A stretch of DNA of 11,140 nucleotides, taken from positions 1-11,140 of the forward strand of contig CAZGYE010000195.1 in the NCBI GenBank assembly GCA_964530165.1, read 5' to 3'. The position numbers were made by a program, and so were the translations under genes. Every line of letters begins with the position of its first letter. Positions within the stretch are counted from its first letter, which is position 1. The notes under the pieces are model-generated. The model saw only the letters and a program-made list of their open reading frames with translations. It was not told the DNA's origin and searched no databases. The DNA is from CAZGYE01 sp964530165 (GTDB lineage: Bacteria > Planctomycetota > Planctomycetia > Planctomycetales > Planctomycetaceae). Shown piece by piece: positions 1 to 5,979 of this stretch.

Positions 1-232
1 CGATGGGGCGCAGCTGCAGGTCGACCGTTTTCAGGCTGCGGAACGCTCGTTCCACACGCGCGAGACTTTTGTACGCTTGCACGACCATCACCATCACCAA
101 GTCCTGTTCCCGACACGGCCGCGACGAGAGCAGCTTGTCGAACCCGACTCGCCTGGCGCTGCCCGGAACGGCCGAGACGTTCCCGTATTTTGAGAACTGT
201 CGTAAGCCCTTGGCTCCAAGCCGCTTACTGCC
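1..232 (-). pseudogene. IS1634-like (IS4 superfamily) transposase remnant with internal deletion
   Basis: Reading leftwards, one open frame starts just after an in-frame stop (233-235) and stays open to the window edge. Its first part reads YGNVSAVPGSARRVGFDKLL and then SSRPCREQDLVMVMV, which resembles the N-terminal region of IS1634-type DDE transposases (typically ..HGHVAAVLGTLRRLGL..RERDLVVAMIVAR). It passes within a few codons into YKSLARVERAFRSLKTVDL, which is the signature near the C terminus of the same family. An intact member has several hundred residues between these blocks, holding the DDE catalytic core, so this copy lacks it and cannot be active. The junction lies around 83-97 in a GATGGT-like repeat (GTGATGGTGATGGTCGTG on the minus strand), which may have promoted the deletion. 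The normal N-terminal start is not visible either. The C-terminal end lies beyond the left edge. Family assignment rests on remembered motifs. Confidence 0.8.
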
Positions 233-542
233 TCATCAGGCCACCTCTCCGGGTTCAAGTACGGCTTAGTTAAGGAGACGAAAAGCATTCAGTGAGCGTT
301 CCGTGAGAGGCTCCGTCACCTTGAATCGGTGCAACTGGTGGCTCGAAGATGCCTCTGCTCCCATGGCGCGGACGGCAGGTTTTCGGTGCAGCCCTTCTTG
401 CTGCGGCGTGTCTCGGAAGTGTGGCACGCCCAGATTGCAGCGATGGGCGTGGCGCAGGTCGGGACCACGCCCTTCCTTGCGTCAGAGCGTGCCACTCGGG
501 ACGAAGCCCGAAACCCTTTCCCATCGCGAAAAACTGATCGGT
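233..542. other. Intergenic region between transposase remnant and thymidylate synthase
   Basis: I see no convincing gene here. Short open frames exist on both strands, but none shows a family motif or a good ribosome binding site. The notable content is a nest of inverted repeats at 421-495 and a small stem (TCGGG 496-500 / CCCGA 507-511), which lie 3' of the minus-strand thymidylate synthase gene and may end or stabilise its transcript. The left part may hold further degenerate IS sequence, since the upstream end of the element is not resolved. Confidence 0.6.
421..495. repeat. Nested and alternative inverted repeats, possible 3'-end structure
   Basis: The outer arms GTGGCACGC (421-429) and GCGTGCCAC (487-495) are perfect 9-bp inverted repeats. 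Inside them GGGCGTGG (445-452) and CCACGCCC (465-472) are perfect 8-bp inverted repeats. CACGCCCA (425-432) can instead pair with TGGGCGTG (444-451), so the middle arm has two mutually exclusive partners. The region lies about 50 bases past the stop of the minus-strand thymidylate synthase gene. There is no T-rich run, so a classical intrinsic terminator is not supported. It may be a structured 3' end or a degenerate mobile-element end. Confidence 0.55.
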
Positions 543-1382
543 TCACCGCCCCATCTTTTGTGCCTTCTCGAGGATCCTCGGCCGGGCGGCGTCCATGATG
601 TCGCGGACGTCTTCGTAACGCATCGTCCGCCGATCGAACGTGCGTTTCTGTATTGCGCCCAGGAATCGGCCCTCGAACTCCGCCAGGTTGAAACCGTAGA
701 TGTGATAGCTGTCGGCCATGTGGCAATAGCGGCCCAGCTTGACGGGCCTGCCCGAGACCTCGGTGATCCGGTCGGCCATCTGCTGCTGAAGGCGCACCAG
801 AGCGAAGATGTTCATGAAGGCCGCTTTGTAGGCGTCGTTGGAGCGGAAGCGGACGTTCATGCTCAGCACCGACTCGTCCGCCTCTTGCGTGATTCGACAC
901 CAGATGCTCTGCAGACAAGCCGGGTCGTAGCAGGAGTTGTCTTCCCAAACCTTCCAGGTGATCGCCTGCGCCCGCCGAGTGTAGGGCGTCTCGGCCAGTT
1001 GTCGGCAAATGTGTTCGATCTGGTCGGTCGGTTCCAGTTCCGGCGCGTCGTAGCGGAAGAGACGTTGATGATAGGTATACTCCCAGCGGGTATCGCTCTC
1101 GTCGTCCGCGTCGCGCACACAGTGGTCCTTGATCCCTTCGCAAACTTCCATCACGTATTCCTGGAGATCTTCGAACCCGCCGGGAAAGTCGCGATGGATC
1201 ATCGGTTCGGCCAGCGGATCGTCGACGGTGAGGACCATCGTGGCGTCCTTGCTGGGTGGGTCGTCCGGTTTGTCGTACTGTGTCTTGAGGTCGCAGCCCG
1301 ATCGGTACAGTTCCACCAACGAGTTCTCCCACGCCTGGGCAATGCAATCTCCGTTGGCGGACAGCACCGGAATTCCACTCAT
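543..1382 (-). CDS. Thymidylate synthase-like protein, divergent (archaeal-like) type
   Basis: The 279-residue product belongs to the thymidylate synthase fold, which methylates dUMP to dTMP using methylenetetrahydrofolate. Visible catalytic elements are the phosphate-binding RR pair (136-137), the nucleophilic Cys in DPACL (Cys156), the RSND block (Arg180, Ser181, Asp183) followed eight residues after Asp by Asn191, and the His-x-Tyr of DSYHIYG (His227, Tyr229). Asn191 matches E. coli ThyA Asn177, which selects dUMP; dCMP hydroxymethylases carry Asp there. Overall it is far from standard ThyA: the usual PCH is PACL, and segments such as KTQYDKPDDPPSKDATM and RRAQAITWKVWED resemble the archaeal-type branch. 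The start at 1382 is preferred because AAGGAGGGGAG lies just upstream; the frame continues to 1643, but that extension is basic, low-complexity and unlike any domain. The gene is divergent from the zinc-ribbon gene. A different pyrimidine-modifying activity cannot be excluded. Confidence 0.88.
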   Translation of the reverse strand: MSGIPVLSANGDCIAQAWENSLVELYRSGCDLKTQYDKPDDPPSKDATMVLTVDDPLAEPMIHRDFPGGFEDLQEYVMEVCEGIKDHCVRDADDESDTRWEYTYHQRLFRYDAPELEPTDQIEHICRQLAETPYTRRAQAITWKVWEDNSCYDPACLQSIWCRITQEADESVLSMNVRFRSNDAYKAAFMNIFALVRLQQQMADRITEVSGRPVKLGRYCHMADSYHIYGFNLAEFEGRFLGAIQKRTFDRRTMRYEDVRDIMDAARPRILEKAQKMGR

Positions 1383-1384
1383 TA

Positions 1385-1394
1385 TTTCTCCCCT
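1385..1394 (-). promoter_or_regulatory. Strong Shine-Dalgarno that fixes the thymidylate synthase start
   Basis: On the minus strand the sequence GGAGGGGAGA ends two bases before the ATG at 1382-1380, within AAGGAGGGGAGAAATA. The core AGGAGG is about nine bases from the start codon. No comparable site precedes the upstream start candidates of the same frame, so this decides the start. Confidence 0.7.
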
Positions 1395-1448
1395 CCTTGC
1401 TTTGGCGGCCGTCTGACTTGTCTGCTGGAACTTCGCCGAAGATGCTGT

Positions 1449-1477
1449 ATTGTACTGAAACAGGAGGCCGGCTCCAG
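1449..1477 (-). promoter_or_regulatory. Weak candidate promoter for the thymidylate synthase gene
   Basis: Reading the minus strand, TACAAT (1454-1449) matches five of six -10 consensus bases. Seventeen bases upstream the hexamer is CTGGAG (1477-1472), which matches TTGACA poorly. The start codon would lie about 60 bases downstream of transcription start. The call rests almost entirely on the -10 element. Confidence 0.3.
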
Positions 1478-1671
1478 CTGCTTTCAGACAAGAAAACGCA
1501 AGACAGCGACCCGGCCGTCTGTCGGCTCTCGGACGGTCGGCCACTGGTCCTCTGGCGGGCCTTCCTTCCTCCAGCGGCCGACGGCGACCGGAAATCTCAA
1601 CACCCCGCGCGAGGGAGCGTCCAAAGAGACCAAATTCGTGCAAGAGTCAGATTGCCCCTGACCACAGTTTC

Positions 1672-1701
1672 TTGAGGTTTTTCGAGCATTTGTGTGATAT
1701 T
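1672..1701 (+). promoter_or_regulatory. Candidate promoter of the zinc-ribbon protein gene
   Basis: TTGAGG (1672-1677) and GATATT (1696-1701) are spaced 18 bases apart and give about four matches each to the housekeeping -35 and -10 consensus. Transcription would begin near 1708, leaving a leader of about 75 bases. An alternative -35 is TTGACT at 1732-1737, but it has no good -10 partner. Confidence 0.4.
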
Positions 1702-1708
1702 CTCGAAA
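1680..1708. promoter_or_regulatory. Operator-like palindrome overlapping the candidate promoter
   Basis: TTTCGAG (1680-1686) and CTCGAAA (1702-1708) are perfect 7-bp inverted repeats separated by 15 bases, so half-site centres are 22 bp apart, about two helical turns. The palindrome covers the -35/-10 spacer and the -10 of the candidate promoter, where a dimeric repressor would typically bind. It could also form a weak RNA stem. No regulator gene lies nearby. Confidence 0.4.
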
Positions 1709-1783
1709 TTGCATCGCCCGCTTTGTCAGTGTTGACTTTAAGAATGTGCGGCCGTCACATCAGTTTGAATTGGGGAGAAGACA

Positions 1784-4700
1784 ATGGCGGGCCCGATCTT
1801 CGTTCGATGTCCCAAGTGCAAGGCGAAGCTGAAACTCAAGAATCGAAAAGCGGTCGGCAAGAAGGTGCCCTGCCCCAAGTGCAAGCAGCCGTTTGTCGTC
1901 AAGCCGCTGCAAGTGGAAAGAAAACGGCTTCGCCGCCCGCGTGAGTCTGAGGACGATGACGACTTCCTCAGCAATCTCGAATCGTTTGACGAGGATTACG
2001 GGGCGCCCGATGAGGATGACGGAGCAACGGCTTTGCCACCCATTGCGGGTCGTCGGTCTTCGTCGAAAAAGAGCACCCAAAAGCGATCCAAGCCGGTCCA
2101 CTGGCAAAGGCCGGCCCTGATCGCCGGCGGTGGTCTGCTGGGCGTCGTGCTGCTGGTCGGACTGGTGTGGATGGCCGTCAGCGCCCTGTCAGGCTCCGGA
2201 AGCGGCAACCGGCTCGATCTCGCCTACTTGCCGCCCGATTCTGAACTGATCGTTTCGATTCGCATCGCCGATTTCTGGAATGCTCCGATCCTGAAATCAC
2301 TGATCGACAAACCCGAGGTTCAGAAGAACATCGACGAAATGCGCGAGAAAATCGGACTGCAGCCGGCCGACATCCAAAGCGTGATCTTCGGTCTCTCGGG
2401 ACTCTCGGAACGTCAAAAACTGTCGGCACAGCAGACGAAAAAACAAGCAGGCGGTCCGAGCGTCCCCGTTCCGGATCTCCAGGAGTTGCCGACAATCATA
2501 GTCGTCCGAACCAGTAAGGCGGTCGACATACAGAAGCTGGTGGACTATGCGGAGAAAGCGGAGGAGATCCCCATCGAGAAAATCGAAACGGTCTCCCACC
2601 GTGGGGAAACCTACTACCGCCTTCCCACTCCCGCTGAAGGCGGGCCCGAATTTGTAGGGGTCTTCTTGCCGAACGACAAAACAATCGTCGTCGGACCGGA
2701 ACAGGACGTGAAGTTAGCCATCGAGCGCGGCAGCAAGGCCGAAACGCGGCCTGACCTGGACTTCATCGACTTGGACCAGAATTTTCTGATCGCGTTTGTG
2801 CCCAAAGACCTGTCGGCCTTCGCCGAACAGAGCCCGATGTCTCGTGACGATGCCTCGGAAGCGGAAAAGAAGCTGCAAAAGGCTCTGAAGGAAGCGGTCA
2901 AGGGATTCAGTTTCGGCCTGACGTTGACCGAGGGCATCGACTTCCAGTTTCAGTTCGACTGCCTGGATTCAGACCGGGCGGGGCCATTCAAGACCCATTT
3001 GGACGCGGTCCTCGACGAGGAGCTCACCGAAGGTCGCCAGAAAGTGGCTGAGACGAAGAAGCAAATCGAGCAACTCGCCAAAACGAAACAGCCCACATCA
3101 CCAGTTTGGAGGGAATTGACCGAACTTGTCGAAACAATGATCGACAGCGTGAAGGCCGAGCAAAGCAGCACGACGGTCGTGGTGAGGGCTGCGGTCCCCG
3201 GTTCGGCAGGTTCCACGTTGGCAAAGATCCCGGAGGCCATCGCCGACGCCTGGGCACAAGGGCCCTTCGGTGTTCCCAATGAGGGCGGCGAGATCACCGT
3301 CACGGAGCAGATGCCACAAAGCCCAGACTTCACCACGGTCCAGCCGCCAACCACGGTTCCGCCTTCAATAGAAGTGAACGAGACGCCGAAATCAACACCG
3401 CTGAAGAGCGTCGATCTGGAGCAATACCACGCGGCGTGGCGGGTGGACCTCAACGTGAAGGAACAGCCGGCCGGCGAGGTGCTCAAGAAGCTGGCGCGGG
3501 AACTCGGTCTGACGCTGGAAACGGCCGCTGCACAAAACACCGCCCTGGCGAAACCGGTCACCATCAAGCTGAAGCAGAAAAGCCGGCTCGAAGCGATCGA
3601 AGAGGTTTGCCGTCAGATCGGGCTGTGCCCCGTATACGCCTCGACGAGCGACGCCTCGAATCAGACGACTCTTCGCTTGAAGCAGGGACCGCGTTCGTGG
3701 CCGGTGACCTTTGCCGGTCCGTTCCTGGTCGAAATCACCGGCGTTGAGGAGAACGTCCCCTATCCGACCGGCACCCTCAAGCTGCGTTTCTACGCACCGG
3801 GACTGCCCCCGCAGGTCCTCAATTCTTTCAGAGAAAGCGCCAAATACTCGAAACTGGTCACGTATGAGCAGATCACCGGCCCTCAAGATGGGGACCTCAT
3901 CGATCCCGGCCTTTCGAGGGGGTGGTCGTCTTCGCCGGAATCCTCGCCCATCTACGAGCACTCGCCCTATATTCCACTGAAGAATCTGCTTCGCAGTGTC
4001 ACCGCGATCAAGACCGTTCGCGGCACAATTCGATTTCGCCTGCCGACGAAGATCGAGACGGTCCGCTTCGACAAACTGACGGCTGGCACGAGTCGCAAGA
4101 TCGGCGACATCGAGTTAACAATCCGCCGGGCGAACATCCGCCCGAACAATTCCTCGTTCAGTTTTGAACTCAAAGGGGTGCCGGACAAGTTTCAATCGGG
4201 CGACGTCAAGTTCGAGTTTGCCGACGCGCAGGGACGCGTGGTGCACGGGTCCGGCGGCAGTTCGGGGGGATTTGGCGGCAAATGGAGCATCCACGCCGAC
4301 GTGGAGGGCCGGCCCGCTTCGGTCACCGCAAAATTCATTACCCAGGTCGAGGAACTCAGCTACGAGTTCCACTTGGCCGACATTCCGTTGAAGTCCTACG
4401 CGAAGATGCCGGTGAAGATCGAGCCGGCGAAATTCGCGGGACACGAGGCGCCGGTCACGCTTGAGTTTGTCAAGATCGTCCCCGATCCGAAGTTCCCGAA
4501 TTTCCCCCCGAAGCTTCGCTTACGCGTGATCAATCATGCGGACAAAAAGATCCAGCGATTGGACATGAAATTCGAATACCTCGATCCAGCCGGTAAGAAG
4601 CTGAAGGACTGGCCTATGGCCAGTTACTCAGGTACGCAGACGTTTCCCCGGAAAGGCCCTGTGATCGTCGTCGCCGGGAACGCGAGGGCGGAGTTCGACG

Positions 4701-4810
4701 CCGGTGCGCCGTTCATGCCCAAGCAGACGAAAACTGTGAGGGTCACGCTGAAGAAAGTCCGCTTTGTCGACGCCGAAGAGTGGACGCCAAAGGCGGACGA
4801 GAAACCCTGA
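1784..4810 (+). CDS. Large zinc-ribbon, single-pass membrane protein with STN-like domain, function unknown
   Basis: The 1008-residue product has a modular layout. Residues 7-38 form a CPKC...CPKC zinc ribbon (Cys9, 12, 30, 33) of the MJ0042-type seen in many planctomycete proteins. Residues 45-107 are a charged linker with acidic and then Lys/Arg/Ser-rich parts. A membrane segment spans about 110-134 (ALIAGGGLLGVVLLVGLVWM). The rest should be outside the cytoplasm: a region starting NRLDLAYLPPDSELIVSIRI with helical, charged stretches; a Pro/Thr-rich joint near 510-540; an STN-like module at about 552-636 (WRVDLNVKEQPAGEVLKKLA, then KPVTIKLKQKSRLEAIEEV), resembling the short N-terminal domain of secretins and TonB receptors; then several beta-rich segments to the C terminus. 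The start is supported by GGGGAG seven bases upstream of the ATG. It appears to be monocistronic. I cannot assign a function; a scaffold or sensor linking cytoplasm and cell envelope is a guess. Confidence 0.88.
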   Translation: MAGPIFVRCPKCKAKLKLKNRKAVGKKVPCPKCKQPFVVKPLQVERKRLRRPRESEDDDDFLSNLESFDEDYGAPDEDDGATALPPIAGRRSSSKKSTQKRSKPVHWQRPALIAGGGLLGVVLLVGLVWMAVSALSGSGSGNRLDLAYLPPDSELIVSIRIADFWNAPILKSLIDKPEVQKNIDEMREKIGLQPADIQSVIFGLSGLSERQKLSAQQTKKQAGGPSVPVPDLQELPTIIVVRTSKAVDIQKLVDYAEKAEEIPIEKIETVSHRGETYYRLPTPAEGGPEFVGVFLPNDKTIVVGPEQDVKLAIERGSKAETRPDLDFIDLDQNFLIAFVPKDLSAFAEQSPMSRDDASEAEKKLQKALKEAVKGFSFGLTLTEGIDFQFQFDCLDSDRAGPFKTHLDAVLDEELTEGRQKVAETKKQIEQLAKTKQPTSPVWRELTELVETMIDSVKAEQSSTTVVVRAAVPGSAGSTLAKIPEAIADAWAQGPFGVPNEGGEITVTEQMPQSPDFTTVQPPTTVPPSIEVNETPKSTPLKSVDLEQYHAAWRVDLNVKEQPAGEVLKKLARELGLTLETAAAQNTALAKPVTIKLKQKSRLEAIEEVCRQIGLCPVYASTSDASNQTTLRLKQGPRSWPVTFAGPFLVEITGVEENVPYPTGTLKLRFYAPGLPPQVLNSFRESAKYSKLVTYEQITGPQDGDLIDPGLSRGWSSSPESSPIYEHSPYIPLKNLLRSVTAIKTVRGTIRFRLPTKIETVRFDKLTAGTSRKIGDIELTIRRANIRPNNSSFSFELKGVPDKFQSGDVKFEFADAQGRVVHGSGGSSGGFGGKWSIHADVEGRPASVTAKFITQVEELSYEFHLADIPLKSYAKMPVKIEPAKFAGHEAPVTLEFVKIVPDPKFPNFPPKLRLRVINHADKKIQRLDMKFEYLDPAGKKLKDWPMASYSGTQTFPRKGPVIVVAGNARAEFDAGAPFMPKQTKTVRVTLKKVRFVDAEEWTPKADEKP

Positions 4811-5034
4811 CCAGCCGACGACCGCATATCGAGACCAACGTCGAAAACCGGGATCGCCCCTCTACGATTGCGCACACATGCGGCAGCCCCGTCATGGGGA
4901 CCAATTTCGGCCATCGAACCGGTCGTCGAGGTCGTAACCGTTCACGCTCCGGGCACATCGAGATGGTGCGGAGCGATGGGCGAAATGAGCTTCGACAGCG
5001 TGAGTGACGAATTCGAGCGGATTGCGGTTCTGCC

Positions 5035-5053
5035 AAAGAGTTGGAAAGAGTTG
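5035..5053 (+). repeat. Tandem 10-bp direct repeat upstream of the cold-shock promoter
   Basis: AAAGAGTTG occurs at 5035-5043 and again at 5045-5053, a period of 10 bp (one helical turn). The second copy ends 16 bases before the -35 element, a position typical of an activator site. A further GTTGAC echo is seen at 5050-5055 and 5069-5074. Function is inferred from spacing only. Confidence 0.45.
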
Positions 5054-5069
5054 ACCGGCCCTCTGTCGG

Positions 5070-5097
5070 TTGACGCAGCCGCCCTGTCTGCTAGAAT
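5070..5097 (+). promoter_or_regulatory. Extended -10 housekeeping promoter of the cold-shock gene
   Basis: TTGACG (5070-5075) and TAGAAT (5092-5097) each match five of six consensus bases and are 16 bases apart. The -10 is preceded by TGC, giving the TGn extended -10 motif. Transcription should start near 5104, giving a leader of about 64 bases. This is the best promoter in the window. Confidence 0.75.
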
Positions 5098-5167
5098 ACG
5101 GTGGAATAGCCTGAACGGGTAGTTTTGGGCAACACCGCGAAGACGTTTTTTTGAGGAATCGGACTGA

Positions 5168-5365
5168 ATGGCTGAGGGCACTATCAAACGGTTGACGGAC
5201 AAGGGTTTCGGGTTTATCGACACTGGGACCGACAAGGACATGTTCTTCCACATGTCGAATCTCGAAGGGGTGAGCTACGAAGAACTCCACGAGGGTCAAC
5301 GTGTGTCGTACACCGCAGGACATGGGCCGAAAGGACCAAGAGCCGAAAACGTCAAGCCAATCTAA
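5168..5365 (+). CDS. Cold-shock domain protein (CspA-like, variant)
   Basis: The 65-residue product is a single cold-shock domain, a five-stranded OB fold that binds single-stranded RNA or DNA in the cytoplasm and usually acts as an RNA chaperone. RNP1 appears as KGFGFID (residues 12-18) and RNP2 as DMFFHMSNL (residues 24-32). The C-terminal GPKGPRAENVKPI matches the end of this domain. It departs from CspA: the usual N-terminal KWF is KRL, so an aromatic residue of the nucleic-acid surface is missing, and RNP2 has FFHM rather than FVHF. The length of 65 is close to the usual 66-70. GAGGAA lies about nine bases before the ATG. It has its own strong promoter and a strong terminator 20 bases past the stop, so it is monocistronic. 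Cold induction is not shown by the sequence. Confidence 0.95.
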   Translation: MAEGTIKRLTDKGFGFIDTGTDKDMFFHMSNLEGVSYEELHEGQRVSYTAGHGPKGPRAENVKPI

Positions 5366-5383
5366 ACGCTGAGACATCGCCGA

Positions 5384-5422
5384 ACACGAAAAAGCCGACG
5401 AATTTCGTCGGCTTCTTCGTGT
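5384..5422 (+). terminator. Intrinsic terminator of the cold-shock gene
   Basis: ACACGAA-a-AAGCCGACG (5384-5400) pairs with CGTCGGCTT-c-TTCGTGT (5406-5422), giving 16 pairs with one mismatch around the loop AATTT. It begins 19 bases after the stop codon. The 3' side is moderately T-rich (GTTGGTTCTG). The A run in the left arm and T-rich right arm mean it could also work on the opposite strand. Confidence 0.85.
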
Positions 5423-5801
5423 GTTGGTTCTGTGCCTGGCCAAGAGCATCCGCAATGATGATCTGCCAGGCTCAGGCGGATCGACACGGCTTCCGCTGAT
5501 GTTCCATCTTGCGGGCAGCGGTTCGCTTTGTGCGCCCCCTCACCCTCGTCGGCCGCGGCCTCGCAGCAACACCGGCCGACAGTGAGCGGTCAGGTCGCGC
5601 ACACCACGAGTCCCAAGTTCGTTCGAGGACTTCTGGAGCAGACACAGGGGGCCGATTCGGGCGGTTCCGCTGGTCGAAACGGTTCCGTCGCCCATGAAAC
5701 GGACTCACTCGACCGGCAAAACAACTACAACGAACCGATTCCGCACATCCGGAAAAGTTGTAGCCGATTTGCCCAGTTGTCCGATGAACGGGGGTGGAAA
5801 T

Positions 5802-5835
5802 AGGGGTACGAATATTGGACTTATCCCCTTTTCTT
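5802..5835. repeat. Possible REP-like element remnant
   Basis: AGGGG (5802-5806) and CCCCT (5825-5829) are inverted around TACGAATATTGGACTTAT, followed by TTTCTTCC. The pattern 'GGAC.TATCCCCTTTTCTT' resembles repeats I associate with REP elements dispersed by RAYT transposases in planctomycetes and other phyla. No RAYT gene is in the window, and only one copy is present, so the call depends on memory of the pattern. Confidence 0.3.
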
Positions 5836-5906
5836 CCTCAAGCAAGATCTCCTGACGAAGTAACAGCGGCAGCATTACGAAGGCCAGCCAAAGCTGAGCC
5901 GCTTTC

Positions 5907-5933
5907 TTGAACATTCCCTCGCCATCCTGTAAT
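5907..5933 (+). promoter_or_regulatory. Candidate promoter of the glycosidase/URO-D-like operon
   Basis: TTGAAC (5907-5912) and TGTAAT (5928-5933, five of six -10 matches) are 15 bases apart, which is short of the ideal 17. Transcription would start near 5940, about 40 bases before the ATG. A reasonable but weak candidate. Confidence 0.35.
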
Positions 5934-5979
5934 AACGGTGGAGTAGATCTATGCGGATTGGCAACTGGGGGAAGAGGCA

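Larger units (their letters stand above)
1383..1783. other. Divergent intergenic control region
   Basis: This 401-base stretch separates the minus-strand thymidylate synthase from the plus-strand zinc-ribbon gene. Open frames cross it on both strands but look like non-coding sequence. It should hold both promoters: a weak candidate for the minus gene (around 1449-1477) and a candidate for the plus gene (1672-1701) overlapped by an inverted repeat. Its right part (about 1660-1745) is distinctly more AT-rich than the flanking genes, as expected for a promoter region. Confidence 0.6.
4811..5167. other. Intergenic region and leader of the cold-shock gene
   Basis: No convincing gene is present, although an open frame crosses most of it (4868-5122) without a family motif or ribosome binding site. 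The first 200 bases show only weak stems (for example CCCC 4887-4890 / GGGG 4896-4899), so no clear terminator follows the large gene. The last 130 bases hold a tandem repeat, a promoter and the leader of the cold-shock gene. Confidence 0.6.
5423..5979. other. Long intergenic region without a convincing gene
   Basis: About 557 bases lie between the cold-shock terminator and the glycosidase. Open frames occur on both strands (plus 5528-5803, minus 5705-6010, minus 5472-5708), but none shows a recognisable motif and all have biased composition. From about 5700 to 5960 the GC content falls and a REP-like inverted repeat (5802-5829) appears. The last 80 bases contain a candidate promoter and the ribosome binding site of the glycosidase. 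Decayed mobile DNA is possible but unproven. Confidence 0.5.

Noticed and set aside
3..269. 88-residue plus-strand frame at the left edge
   Set aside because: It is the shadow of the minus-strand transposase remnant, whose motifs are specific.
349..537. 62-residue plus-strand frame with a signal-peptide-like start (MPLLPWRGRQVFGAALLAAA)
   Set aside because: No Shine-Dalgarno, no mature domain after the hydrophobic part, and it overlaps the inverted-repeat cluster; probably chance.
1383..1643. N-terminal extension of the thymidylate synthase frame
   Set aside because: Basic, low-complexity sequence containing the intergenic region; the ATG at 1382 has a strong Shine-Dalgarno and begins the family-like sequence.
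303..1661. Long plus-strand open frame (about 452 residues) across the thymidylate synthase region
   Set aside because: It is the antisense of a gene with clear catalytic motifs; its protein shows no family features and has no ribosome binding site.
4868..5122. 84-residue plus-strand frame before the cold-shock gene
   Set aside because: It contains the cold-shock promoter and repeats, lacks a ribosome binding site, and has no recognisable motif.
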